DNA from: UBA1924 sp963976625
GTDB taxonomy: Bacteria > Planctomycetota > Phycisphaerae > Phycisphaerales > UBA1924
Direction of reading: 5' to 3'
Length of the DNA: 64,000 nucleotides
Assembly: GCA_963976625.1 (NCBI GenBank)
Contig: CAXBLA010000002.1
Location: forward strand, 136,945 to 200,944
Positions 7,944 through 16,604 of the stretch are shown one piece after another. The position numbers were made by a program, and so were the translations under genes. Within the stretch, counting starts at the first letter, position 1. Every line of letters begins with the position of its first letter. Below the pieces are notes generated by a model. The model was not told where the DNA came from. It did not search any database and saw only the letters and a list, made by a program, of their open reading frames with translations.

Positions 7944-9119
7944 TCAGGCGGTGTACAGCATGATCAACGCATCGGCGAAGGCTTCGGGCTCGCGGGGCTT
8001 GAGGTAGTCGGGCGTCTCAGTGATCGCGAGGCCGCCGATCTTGAATCTCGCCTGGATCTCTTCGGCGGCTTTCGAGAGCTCGCCGGGTATGTACGGGTCA
8101 TAGACCCAACCTAGATCGGTCGATTCCACAAGCCCGCGCAGGCGGGGCTGGTCGGCGACGAGGATACGGGCGCCCACGGCGAGCGCCTCGTCGAGCACCA
8201 ACGGGGCGGCTTCGCTCACCAGCGAGGGCAACGCGAGGACATCGGAACGGGCGATGATGGCCAGCGTCTCTTGGTGAGATCGACGGCCGAGGAACTCGAC
8301 CGTGAGCCCATCGGCTGCATCGGCCTTGGCGCGTTCCGCCTGCACCTGTTTGCAGCGTTCGAGTGCCGATCCTTCGCCCACGATCCGCAGCGTTGCGTGA
8401 ATAGCACTCGGCCACTGCTCGATGAACTCCGCGACGCCCTTCTCGGGCTCGACGCGCCCGGCGATGACGAGCTGCAGCTGCTCGCTTGGCTCGGGCCGCT
8501 CGTAAGTGCCCAGCTCGGGCAGCGGGTTGGGGATCAGCTGCACATGGGGCAAGCCACGCTCGCGCATCAGCTCAGCGAGCTGGCCCGATGGGCACACGAC
8601 CGCATCGGGTATCAAATGGCGACGCTTGATCGAGTAGTTCCACCACCACTGCAGTGCCCGCATGACGGAGTGCACACGCGAGCGGTGATCCCAGCGATTG
8701 CGTAGCAACGAGAACAATCCGCCATCCACCGGCATCGTTGCCCGTTCGCGCTGGCCATACTTCCAGACACTCCCCCCGGGGTTCGGGCACACCAGGTGGT
8801 GATCGTGGGCTGAGAGTATGATCTTGGAGCCGCTCTTGGCCCGGTACGCATCGCATACCGACAGGATCGCCGGCGAGCACAGGTGGTACAGGTTGTGGAC
8901 ATGGATCGCATCGGGCGCGAAGCGATCGAGCACCTTGGTCAGTGCATGCTTGGCCTTGGGCGACGAAACATAGCCGAAGATACTCGGGCGTTTGATGTGC
9001 TGATCGGCCGCGAAGACTTCAACCTCGTGCCCGAGCCCGCGCAGGATGGACGCGGTCCGGTCGACGACCACCTCGACGCCGCCGAGGGATTGGTAGTCGT
9101 TGATCAGGAGGATGCGCAT
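7944..9119 (-). CDS. Glycosyltransferase family 4
   Basis: A 391-residue GT-B fold glycosyltransferase. The N-terminal Rossmann half starts MRILLINDYQSLGGVEVVV, with the GGVE acceptor-side motif, and the C-terminal half has VIAGRVEPEKGVAEF and the donor-binding E-x7-E element in SEAAPLVLDEAL, as in retaining GT4 enzymes. It transfers a sugar from a nucleotide donor during polysaccharide or LPS assembly at the cytoplasmic face; the specific donor cannot be read. The ATG at 9119 is preferred over a TTG two codons upstream. It is last in a likely operon, 26 bp downstream of the aminotransferase gene, whose product may help make its unusual sugar donor. Confidence 0.88.
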   Translation of the reverse strand: MRILLINDYQSLGGVEVVVDRTASILRGLGHEVEVFAADQHIKRPSIFGYVSSPKAKHALTKVLDRFAPDAIHVHNLYHLCSPAILSVCDAYRAKSGSKIILSAHDHHLVCPNPGGSVWKYGQRERATMPVDGGLFSLLRNRWDHRSRVHSVMRALQWWWNYSIKRRHLIPDAVVCPSGQLAELMRERGLPHVQLIPNPLPELGTYERPEPSEQLQLVIAGRVEPEKGVAEFIEQWPSAIHATLRIVGEGSALERCKQVQAERAKADAADGLTVEFLGRRSHQETLAIIARSDVLALPSLVSEAAPLVLDEALAVGARILVADQPRLRGLVESTDLGWVYDPYIPGELSKAAEEIQARFKIGGLAITETPDYLKPREPEAFADALIMLYTA

Positions 9120-9145
9120 GGGCAATCAGACTCGGTGGCTCAGGT

Positions 9146-10357
9146 TTAGACTGGCTGTGAGGCGTGCTCGTTGATAAACGAAACCACGGAATCCACCACA
9201 TACTCGGCCTGCTCGCTGGTCAGCTCAGGGAACACGGGCAGCGCGATGGTCTCGGCGGCCGCCAGCTCCGAGTGGGGCAAGTCGCCCTTGCGTCCGCCCA
9301 GATCAACGAAGCACTCCTGCATGTGCAGGGGCACGGGGTAATAGACCTCGTTGCCGATATCCTTGGAACGCAGGTGGGCCCGCAGCTCGTCGCGGATCTC
9401 GGCGGGCACACGCAGGACATACTGGTTGTAGATATGGCGTGCGTCGCCGTCGACACCGGTCGGCGTGCGGATCGCGGGGGCGTCCGGGCGATCGCCGATG
9501 GGGACATCGCTCTGCAAGGCACCGCGCTGGGCGAAGAGTTCGGTGTAGCGGTGCGCGTTGGCGATGCGTCCGGTGTGCCACTCGTCGAGGTGCCCGAGCT
9601 TCACCCGCAGAATCGCGGCTTGGAGCGCATCGAGGCGCGAGTTGAGCCCGATCACGCTGTGGTAGTACTTGGGCTTGCCGCCGTGGACACGCAGGATACG
9701 CAGCTTGTCGGCCAGCTCGTCGTCGTTGGTGGTCACCGCGCCCCCGTCGCCAAACGCTCCTAGGTTCTTGGAGGGGAAGAAGCTGAAGCAGCCGATCGAG
9801 CCGCGCGAGCCGACGACCGCACCGGTGCTGTCCTTGGTACCCAGTGACTGGGCGGCGTCCTCGATGATGGGCACGCCGAACTCGCGCCCCAGTTCAAGCC
9901 ATGCGTCCATATCGACCGACTGCCCGAAGAGATGCACGGGCATGATGGCCGCGAGGTTCTCGGTGCGCTTGGCGACTTCGCGGGTGTGCTCGATGTCCAT
10001 GTTGTAGGTCACCGGATCGATGTCCGCGAAGACGGGCACCGCCCCCAGTCGCGAGACGCTGCCCGCGGTCGAGAAGAAGGTGTATGAAGGGCAGATCACA
10101 CGCTGGGCCGGCTGGCCCTCTTGGTGACCGATGCCGTGGGCCATGAGCGCCAGCAAGATTGCGTCGCTGCCCGAGGCGCACCCGATGGCGTGCTTGACCC
10201 CGACATAGTCGGCGAGCTCTTGCTCGAACTCACTGACCTGCGGGCCCATGATGAACCATTGGTCCTCGATCACGCCGCGGATGATGGGCTCGAGTTCGTC
10301 GCGGAGCCCATTGTACTGGGCTTTGAGATCAAGAAGTGGCACATTCATCTTGGACAT
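9146..10357 (-). CDS. DegT/DnrJ/EryC1/StrS aminotransferase (WbpE-like)
   Basis: This is a 403-residue PLP-dependent sugar aminotransferase. The PLP-binding lysine is Lys197 in FFPSKNLGAFGDGGAV, and IIEDAAQSLG (about residues 164-173) is the conserved cofactor-contacting segment. Its position after a WbpB-like dehydrogenase and a WbpD-like acetyltransferase suggests it converts a UDP-3-keto-sugar to the 3-amino-sugar, as WbpE/WlbC do for UDP-2,3-diacetamido sugars. AAAGGA six bases upstream fixes the start at the first ATG. The family also includes other sugar aminotransferases, so the exact substrate is inferred from neighbours. Confidence 0.88.
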   Translation of the reverse strand: MSKMNVPLLDLKAQYNGLRDELEPIIRGVIEDQWFIMGPQVSEFEQELADYVGVKHAIGCASGSDAILLALMAHGIGHQEGQPAQRVICPSYTFFSTAGSVSRLGAVPVFADIDPVTYNMDIEHTREVAKRTENLAAIMPVHLFGQSVDMDAWLELGREFGVPIIEDAAQSLGTKDSTGAVVGSRGSIGCFSFFPSKNLGAFGDGGAVTTNDDELADKLRILRVHGGKPKYYHSVIGLNSRLDALQAAILRVKLGHLDEWHTGRIANAHRYTELFAQRGALQSDVPIGDRPDAPAIRTPTGVDGDARHIYNQYVLRVPAEIRDELRAHLRSKDIGNEVYYPVPLHMQECFVDLGGRKGDLPHSELAAAETIALPVFPELTSEQAEYVVDSVVSFINEHASQPV

Positions 10358-10412
10358 GGCGATCCTTTCGGGATGCGTGAGTATTTCAATGGTGATTAGT
10401 TTAATCGTGTTA

Positions 10413-11030
10413 TTACGCCATCGCGTTGGCCGCGGTCGGGTCGAGTTCTTGGACGGGGACGAGCATGGGTTGTCCTTGCTCGTCGTTGGATTGCTGGTAC
10501 TGGTTGCCGCAGGCGCAGGTCGTGGAGTCGTTGCTGACTTCGGGCAGGACCTCGCCGCATCGGCAGACCCAGCCGGTGCGCCGCGCGGGGACGCCGACCA
10601 TCAGCGCGTAGTCGGGGACATTCTTCGTCACCACAGCCCCCGCCCCAATAAACGCAAAGCGCCCGATGTCGTGCCCGCACACGATGGTGCAGTTGGCCCC
10701 CATGCTCGCGCCGTAGCCCACGCGGGTGGCGCGGTACTCGTCGCGGCGCGAGATCTCGCAGCGTGGGTTGATGACATTGGTGAAGACCATGCTCGGGCCG
10801 CAGAAGACATAGTCTTCGAGGATCACGCCCGAGTAGAGGCTGACATTGTTCTGGATCTTGCACCCGTTGCCGATCTCTACGCCCGGCGAGACGACCACAT
10901 TCTGCCCGATGTTGACCTTCTGCCCGATGGTGCAGTCGGGCATGATGTGCGAGTAGTGCCAGATGCTGGTGCCCGCCCCGATGGCGCAGGGCTGATCGAC
11001 GCACGCGGTGTCGTGGATGCGCACGCTCAT
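10413..11030 (-). CDS. Left-handed beta-helix N-acetyltransferase (WbpD/WlbB-like)
   Basis: The 205-residue product shows hexapeptide-repeat acetyltransferase sequence, for example IGQKVNIGQNVVVSPGVEIG and the later FAFIGAGAVVTKNVPDYALMVGVPAR, the usual end of the beta-helix. It is then followed by a small Cys motif, CRCGEV then CACGNQY, also typical of WbpD/WlbB C-termini and perhaps zinc-binding. Members N-acetylate the 3-amino group of UDP-2-acetamido-3-amino-glucuronate. The start at 11030 overlaps the stop of the upstream dehydrogenase by four bases (ATGA), so the two are translationally coupled. Confidence 0.87.
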   Translation of the reverse strand: MSVRIHDTACVDQPCAIGAGTSIWHYSHIMPDCTIGQKVNIGQNVVVSPGVEIGNGCKIQNNVSLYSGVILEDYVFCGPSMVFTNVINPRCEISRRDEYRATRVGYGASMGANCTIVCGHDIGRFAFIGAGAVVTKNVPDYALMVGVPARRTGWVCRCGEVLPEVSNDSTTCACGNQYQQSNDEQGQPMLVPVQELDPTAANAMA

Positions 11031-12157
11031 TGGCGGGCCCCTACGCCAGCAACTTCGCCAACGCCTTCGCGGACGACGACCTCGGCGGTTGCGGCTGACT
11101 CCGCAGTGCGGACCGGATCGCCCTCCTGCGGGATTGAACTCGGCGGTGCATCGAGGGAAACGGGCGATCCGTTGAGCAGCATCGAACGCTGGGCAGCATG
11201 GAGGATGTTGAGCACCTTCACGCCATCGTGGCCGTCGGTCCGCGGGCTGGTGCCCTTGGCGACCGCATCGACAAAGTGCAAGCATTCAAGATCCAACGGC
11301 GAGGTCGAATCAAACTCGACCGGCGTGCCTTCGCCCTTGACCGGGATCGGGTGCCCATCGCACCAATCGACGCGCTGGTCGTAGAGGACAAGCTCTCTCG
11401 CAACATCGTCGAAGCTGGCCATCTTCTTGGAGCCGACAATGACGAGCTTCTGTTCTTTGTATGGGTGGAGCCACGAGACGAAGATGTGCCCGCGGGTGCC
11501 GTTGGAGAAGAGCAGCTGGGTCACCGTGACATCCGCGACATTGGGCGAAACATAGCCCCCGCCCGTGCACACGACCTGGATCGGATCGCCCGAGATCAGG
11601 CGCAGCAGTACCGCGATGTCGTGGGGCGCAAAGCTCCACAGCGCGTTCTCGTGGGTGCGGATCTTGCCCAGGTTGAGCCGATTGGAGATGACATAGCGGA
11701 TCTCGCCGAGCTCGCCCGAATCAATCAGTTCGCGGAGCTTGAGGATCGCCGGGTGATACTCGAGCAGGTGCCCCACCATCAGCACACGCCCGTGCTTGGC
11801 GGCAAGATCGGTCAACGCCTGCGATTCCTCGGGCTCGATCGTCAACGGCTTCTCAACAAACACATCCTTGCCCGCCAGGATCGCTCGCTTGGCGAGTTCG
11901 AAGTGCGTCTGGGCGGGGGTCGCGATCATGATCGCGTCGATGGTTGGGTCGTCGATCACCTTGGACGGGTCGTGGTAGACGGTCGCGCCCGGCGCGATCT
12001 CGCTGGCGAGCGTCCGGGCGTCCTCGCCCGGATCAGCAATGGCGGCCACCGCGTACACGCGCTCAAGGGTGCGGATGATGTTCTTGCCCCAGCCGCCACA
12101 GCCGAGCACACCGATGCGCGGCTTGACGCGAGAACCCGTTGAATCACTCTTCTGCAT
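11027..12157 (-). CDS. Gfo/Idh/MocA family oxidoreductase (WbpB/WlbA-like)
   Basis: A 376-residue NAD(P)-dependent oxidoreductase. The Rossmann motif GVLGCGGWGKNI is near the N-terminus, the family signature lysine lies in VEKPLTIEPEES, and HDIAVLLRLISGDP carries the expected catalytic region. In the WbpB/WlbA branch the enzyme oxidises C3 of a UDP-N-acetylglucosaminuronate, which suits the adjacent acetyltransferase and aminotransferase. Of two ATGs six bases apart, the inner one at 12157 is preferred because GGGAG lies six bases upstream of it. The C-terminal tail of about 30 residues is Ala/Val/Gly-rich. Substrate is inferred from context. Confidence 0.87.
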   Translation of the reverse strand: MQKSDSTGSRVKPRIGVLGCGGWGKNIIRTLERVYAVAAIADPGEDARTLASEIAPGATVYHDPSKVIDDPTIDAIMIATPAQTHFELAKRAILAGKDVFVEKPLTIEPEESQALTDLAAKHGRVLMVGHLLEYHPAILKLRELIDSGELGEIRYVISNRLNLGKIRTHENALWSFAPHDIAVLLRLISGDPIQVVCTGGGYVSPNVADVTVTQLLFSNGTRGHIFVSWLHPYKEQKLVIVGSKKMASFDDVARELVLYDQRVDWCDGHPIPVKGEGTPVEFDSTSPLDLECLHFVDAVAKGTSPRTDGHDGVKVLNILHAAQRSMLLNGSPVSLDAPPSSIPQEGDPVRTAESAATAEVVVREGVGEVAGVGARQ

Positions 12158-12263
12158 ACCCATCTCCCACTCGAAACTGCCGAATCCCCAGAGCCCTCAC
12201 CCTGTGTTCTGATGAGGTTCAGGGCCGGGTCAATCATAGCACCAAAGCATCAAAAATCGGGGC

Positions 12264-13583
12264 TCAATCCGGGGCTGAGTAGGCGATTCGTTGGCAAAAC
12301 TCGATCATCCGCTGCGACTGGGCGCTCCGGCTGAGCTGTTCAATTTCGCTGGCAATCGGCTCGGGGAATGTCTGTTCGCTGGCGATCAGCGATCGCAGCG
12401 ATTGCTCGACCTGCTCGGGTGATTTTCCCAGACGGATCCCGCGACCGGTCCGCGAGAGCATGGCGCCCATCGCCCCGTCATCAGGCCCGGTCAGCAGCAC
12501 CATCGGCCCCGCGGCGATGTACTCGAAGAGCTTGCTTGACAGCACCCCGGCCTTGGGATCAGACCATTCAATCGCCACGAGCGCACTGGCGGATCGCTGG
12601 AGCTCGATCGCCCGTTCGTGGGTGACGACGCCGAGGAGTTCGAGCCCATCGAGCGCGCCCAGCTCTTGGGCGTGATGCTCCCAGAGATCGCACGACGAGC
12701 CCGCGACAGCCAGCGTGATGTCGACCCCTTCCTTGCGGAGTGTGGCCAATGCGCTCAGGATCGCGCGGGGGCATTGATTACCCGGATAGATCCGCCCGGT
12801 GAAGACAAGCCGGACGGACTCTTTAAGGCCTGAAGGCTTTCCAGATGACTTCGAAGTGAGGCAGTCCGGATTGAGTTCGTTGTATCCGTTATAGATCACC
12901 TCGACGGGCGCGTTCGAGCGGACACCCAGCCAATCGCCCATGGGCCGGCTCACCGTCACCAATCCGTCGGCCGATCGGAGCACACGGTTCTCAAGCTGGC
13001 GTTCGCGCAGGGTTGTCGGGAAGCAGCCCTTGAAGGGCTGATTGGCCGTCCACAGATCGCGGAACTCGGCGACCCACGCCCGGGCGAGCCCGCGCTTTTT
13101 GATCTCCATCGCCGCCAGGTGCGCGGTGTAGGGGCCGCTGGAGCTGACCACCACATCCCATGGGGCGGCGGTCTTCTGATGCTCACTCGCCCACTCGATC
13201 GCTGGCCCGACCCAGTAATCCGTCAGGTCCGGCATCCGCACCGACGAGTACACCCCGGTCTTCGCCCGCACACGCCCGAGCGTGCCTTTGATCAGCCTGC
13301 CCACGCCTGAACCAGAATCAGCAACGCCACCATGCTCGACGCCATCTTCTTGCTTGTGCACCTTGCGCAGCGAACGCAATATCCTCGGCACCTGATACTC
13401 GATCTCGTGGACGGTCCCAGAGAACTCGCCTTCCCATTCGATGACCTGATCGGGGTGCTTGGCCGTCGTGAGCACATCGACCTCGATCCCCGCCGCGCAC
13501 GCCTGGCGCGCCAACGCCCAGAGCCGAATCGAAGCGGCTCCACGCTGAGGCGGAAAGTACGGCGAGACCAAAAGCAGACGCAT
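12264..13583 (-). CDS. Glycosyltransferase, GT4-like
   Basis: This is a 439-residue GT-B type glycosyltransferase. It begins MRLLLVSPYFPPQRGAASIR, typical of the acceptor-binding half, and has VRLVFTGRIYPGNQCPRAIL in the donor half, followed by LFEYIAAGPMVLLTGPDDGA near the nucleotide-sugar site. It probably adds a sugar to a lipid-linked surface glycan in the cytoplasm. It is the first gene of the polysaccharide cluster in transcription order, about 107 bp upstream of the dehydrogenase. No clear Shine-Dalgarno precedes the ATG. Donor and acceptor cannot be named. Confidence 0.83.
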   Translation of the reverse strand: MRLLLVSPYFPPQRGAASIRLWALARQACAAGIEVDVLTTAKHPDQVIEWEGEFSGTVHEIEYQVPRILRSLRKVHKQEDGVEHGGVADSGSGVGRLIKGTLGRVRAKTGVYSSVRMPDLTDYWVGPAIEWASEHQKTAAPWDVVVSSSGPYTAHLAAMEIKKRGLARAWVAEFRDLWTANQPFKGCFPTTLRERQLENRVLRSADGLVTVSRPMGDWLGVRSNAPVEVIYNGYNELNPDCLTSKSSGKPSGLKESVRLVFTGRIYPGNQCPRAILSALATLRKEGVDITLAVAGSSCDLWEHHAQELGALDGLELLGVVTHERAIELQRSASALVAIEWSDPKAGVLSSKLFEYIAAGPMVLLTGPDDGAMGAMLSRTGRGIRLGKSPEQVEQSLRSLIASEQTFPEPIASEIEQLSRSAQSQRMIEFCQRIAYSAPD

Positions 13584-13634
13584 GGAATCAAGTGTAGCTC
13601 ATGGCACACAACCATCGCCCGTAGACCCTTCCAT

Positions 13635-13661
13635 TAAAAAGCCCCCGGCTGGCGGGGGCTT
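13635..13661 (-). terminator. Rho-independent terminator
   Basis: On the minus strand AGCCCCC (13660-13654) pairs with GGGGGCT (13646-13640), followed by a T run (A on the plus strand at 13636-13640). It lies about 27 bp beyond the stop of the small dockerin protein gene at 13688 and separates it from the glycosyltransferase gene downstream. Confidence 0.85.
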
Positions 13662-13687
13662 TGGAAACACTGAAAAGTTCAGCCAGC

Positions 13688-14140
13688 TTATGGGCAGCCG
13701 GCGCCGAAGGCGTCGAGGAAGTCCGAGACATCGAAGAAGTCGAACAGACCATCGCCCGTGAAGTCCGCGGCTGGCTCTTGGGCCCCGAAGGCATCAAGGA
13801 AAGCGGATACATCGAAGAAGTCGAGCTGCCCATCGTTGGTCAGGTCCGCCGGGCACGAATCAGCCGGATCGATGCCCGCCCAGAAACCGCCCGTGAGGGT
13901 GAAGGACCCGCCGGTCATCACCGCGCCCGCGTCGGGCTGCCCGATGGTGCCCGAGAGCGAGAACTGCCCGCCGGTCATGTTGATCGCACCCCCGCCGTCG
14001 ATGGTGTGCCACGAGAGATCGAACGGCCCGCCCGAAGGACCAGCGCCGGCGGCGAAGGCACAGGCCCCAACCAGACCAATGGCGACCTTGGCGTTCTGGA
14101 AGCTCATCACTGAGTTGCTTGTTGCTGATCTGATCTTCAT
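13688..14140 (-). CDS. Small secreted protein with GC-type dockerin module
   Basis: This 150-residue protein starts at the ATG at 14140, chosen because GGGGGAG lies seven bases upstream; the longer frame has no such signal. After an N-terminal signal region (hydrophobic at about residues 17-32, AKVAIGLVGACAFAAG) comes a short domain with twofold Gly-rich repeats, MTGGQFSLSGTIGQPDAG then MTGGSFTLTGGFW, a motif common in planctomycete secreted proteins. Residues 95-150 are the dockerin-like pair, beginning SCPADLTNDG and ending FGAGCP, with FFDVS twice. No enzymatic residues are visible; the short body suggests an anchor or structural protein. It has its own terminator. Confidence 0.85.
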   Translation of the reverse strand: MKIRSATSNSVMSFQNAKVAIGLVGACAFAAGAGPSGGPFDLSWHTIDGGGAINMTGGQFSLSGTIGQPDAGAVMTGGSFTLTGGFWAGIDPADSCPADLTNDGQLDFFDVSAFLDAFGAQEPAADFTGDGLFDFFDVSDFLDAFGAGCP

Positions 14141-14259
14141 TCGGTACTCCCCCTCGGTTTCTGATCTTGCTTTGAATCTATCCGATTTGTTCCCTGTTTT
14201 CACCCCAAAAAGGATCGTATCAACAGAATTTTCGTTCCTTTTTATGGCGAACCAGCCGC

Positions 14260-16425
14260 TTATGGGCACCCAGCCCCGAATGCATCGAGGAAGTCGGAGA
14301 CATCAAAGAAGTCGTACTCCCCGTCATTGTTGAGATCCGCGACCGGATCCTGAGCCCCAAAGGCGTCCAAGAAATCCGACACATCGAAGAAGTCGAGTTC
14401 ACCATCGCCGGTGAAGTCCGCGATGCAGGCGACGCCACACGACGAGATATCGTAAATCCCGAGCGTGGCATCAAAACCGCCGACACTGTACAAACGATCA
14501 CCAACCGATGCGATGCTCGCCCCGCCAACACCACTCGGAACAGCGATCGATCCCGCAACTCTTGGCATGCCCGGATCGGAAATGTCAAACAGCGTCAATG
14601 CTGATGTTCCGAGGTAGGACCCTGGTACAATCGCAAAACCATCCTTAAGCACGATGTCATGCGATAAAACTCCACCAGTCCCGGAGTCCGCGATCGTGAT
14701 GCTGAAATCGATACTGGATGAAGAATCACTTAAAATCGAGCTGGATTGAAAAATTCCATATATATCATTAATCGAGTTGTCATCAATCACGGAGACGACT
14801 TGATCGCCGACAAGCTTCATCGCTCGTACATTACTGTGAAACTTGGTTGAGAGCAACACTGGTGATGAGGGGTCCGTGCAATCCAGCGTCGTAACTCCCC
14901 CCCACTCGGCGCCGCCGTGGTAGTAAGATGCGTAGAAAGCAACTCGCCCGTCCTGGACATCAAACTCAGTCGTATCGTTTAACTCAGGCACTGGGTACTC
15001 AGAAAGAAACACAGGAGACATCGGATCCGAGATATCGAAAATCGTGATATAGTCATTAGTCGGGCAGGTGTACAGCACTGACCCTTCAACTTCAATCGCC
15101 AAGTTCGCCCCCCAAGCCGTCGACGGCCCTGTCGCATCCCAAGCACCGAGGAGTGCGGGCGATGAGAGATCGCTAATGTCGATCACCGAGACCTCGCCGG
15201 ATCCGCTGAGCACAAAGGCGGTATCCCCATCGAAACCGATATCAGCGACTACGGGGCCACCAAAGCTCAGCGTCGAGATCACTGAGTGTGTTGAGCCGGG
15301 TGTGGCGTCAATCACATGCAACGCGTTGTTGACTGTATCGATCGCGAAGATCGAGCCTTGGTGAACATCCATATATCCAAACTTCGCACCCTTAAGCGCC
15401 CCGGGAACGATGCCGTCGAATATCTCTGGACTCGTTGGCACGGCCTTGGCCGCATCCACCTGGATCATCTCGCGAGCACCGCGGACCCAGAGACTACCAT
15501 CATGCACTGCGATCTGGGGGAACTCTTGAATATCTGGCCCACCGATTTTGTTCATAGCAACTGGCGAACTCGGAACTGTCATATCGTAGATCGATGCCCA
15601 ATGATCTGTTGTCGAGTACATCCAATCGCCGTCGATCACAATCCGGAGTATCGGGCGATCACTCGCTTGGGTGCTCACCATGACGGGCGTTGATGGGTCT
15701 GATACATCGAGTGTGATCAATGAATCCGCACCACCAATCGCCGCAAGATCACCCTGAACATCGACTACGCCAAAGTTACCAGTCGCTGCAAAATCACCCA
15801 AGTGAGCGATCGAAGCAGGATTCGACACATCGAAAATCTGGAGCTGGGCGCTCTGGTTCCCGAGGTACATCCGATCGCCGACCACATCCAATGCCTTCGT
15901 AAAGGAGCCGGCCAATGTGCCGAGTTGTGCCGGGGCATCGAGATCAGAGATATCGTAAACAATCAGTTCGCTCGAAGTGAGCACATACAAGCGATCGCCA
16001 ACGACTTTGACAGCATTCACGACCAAACTGTCATCCGTCGCGCGAATAACAGGGGACTCTGGATTTGAAATATCGACTAAGCTGAAACCCTTGGCCATGA
16101 CTTCGCTGTTGCCAATAGCAACGACCGTCCCAGAAATTGAGACTGAAGCGTAGTGTGCATTGGCCGAAAAGGGAAAAAGCACCTGCGTTGTTGAATCGAT
16201 CACCGGAGCATCTGAATCCGTCATATCCCAAAGACGGAGATGCGCTCCAAATCCCGAATAGAGCAATGAAGCGGCCATGTCTCCATCTGAGTCGAGTGCG
16301 ATCGGCCCAAAGTCAGCCGGGACGCGAGTTTCATACATATCCAACCCACACAGCGCACTGCTGGACTGGGCATACACCGGAACCGTAAACATCGCTGCTG
16401 CAAAAATACATGCTGCTGTTTTCAT
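14260..16425 (-). CDS. LVIVD-repeat secreted protein with GC-type dockerin module (copy A)
   Basis: This is a 721-residue secreted protein. Signal peptide: MKTAACIFAAAMFTVPVYAQ. The body is a series of 40-50 residue repeats of the form VDISxPxxPV followed by a G-DxxYV turn, for example VYDISDLDAPAQLGTL, VSNPASIAHLG and VIDISDLSSPALLG. These match LVIVD repeats, predicted to fold as a beta-propeller. Residues 666-721 are a dockerin pair, ACIADFTGDGELDFFDVSDF and then a second FFDVSDFLDAF ending GAGCP. AGGAGG precedes the ATG. The tandem paralogue at 16605 shares the entire leader at the DNA level. Such proteins are probably surface-displayed binding modules; the ligand is unknown. Confidence 0.87.
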   Translation of the reverse strand: MKTAACIFAAAMFTVPVYAQSSSALCGLDMYETRVPADFGPIALDSDGDMAASLLYSGFGAHLRLWDMTDSDAPVIDSTTQVLFPFSANAHYASVSISGTVVAIGNSEVMAKGFSLVDISNPESPVIRATDDSLVVNAVKVVGDRLYVLTSSELIVYDISDLDAPAQLGTLAGSFTKALDVVGDRMYLGNQSAQLQIFDVSNPASIAHLGDFAATGNFGVVDVQGDLAAIGGADSLITLDVSDPSTPVMVSTQASDRPILRIVIDGDWMYSTTDHWASIYDMTVPSSPVAMNKIGGPDIQEFPQIAVHDGSLWVRGAREMIQVDAAKAVPTSPEIFDGIVPGALKGAKFGYMDVHQGSIFAIDTVNNALHVIDATPGSTHSVISTLSFGGPVVADIGFDGDTAFVLSGSGEVSVIDISDLSSPALLGAWDATGPSTAWGANLAIEVEGSVLYTCPTNDYITIFDISDPMSPVFLSEYPVPELNDTTEFDVQDGRVAFYASYYHGGAEWGGVTTLDCTDPSSPVLLSTKFHSNVRAMKLVGDQVVSVIDDNSINDIYGIFQSSSILSDSSSSIDFSITIADSGTGGVLSHDIVLKDGFAIVPGSYLGTSALTLFDISDPGMPRVAGSIAVPSGVGGASIASVGDRLYSVGGFDATLGIYDISSCGVACIADFTGDGELDFFDVSDFLDAFGAQDPVADLNNDGEYDFFDVSDFLDAFGAGCP

Positions 16426-16442
16426 CGTGAATCCTCCTGAAA
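16345..16442 (-). repeat. 98-bp near-identical repeat, copy A (leader of LVIVD gene)
   Basis: Comparing this stretch with 18699-18796 by eye gives 97 identical bases of 98. It covers the Shine-Dalgarno AGGAGG, the start codon, the signal peptide and the first mature residues. Similarity drops sharply on both sides. Confidence 0.9.
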
Positions 16443-16604
16443 TGACTGAGACAAACTGATCTGGGCATCATATTTGTTGAGCACTCTTTCCAAAATATCA
16501 CATCTGAAACCCAAACGATATTCAAATACATAAATAAATATATCGAGCCCACAGTAATCGATGCTTACCCAGGCCTCGCCACGGCCAACAATCGCGTAAA
16601 CACT

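Noticed and set aside
10248..12142. Two long plus-strand frames opposite the polysaccharide genes
   Set aside because: They are antisense to three genes with clear motifs (aminotransferase, acetyltransferase and dehydrogenase); the translations are low-complexity and Arg/Asp-rich.
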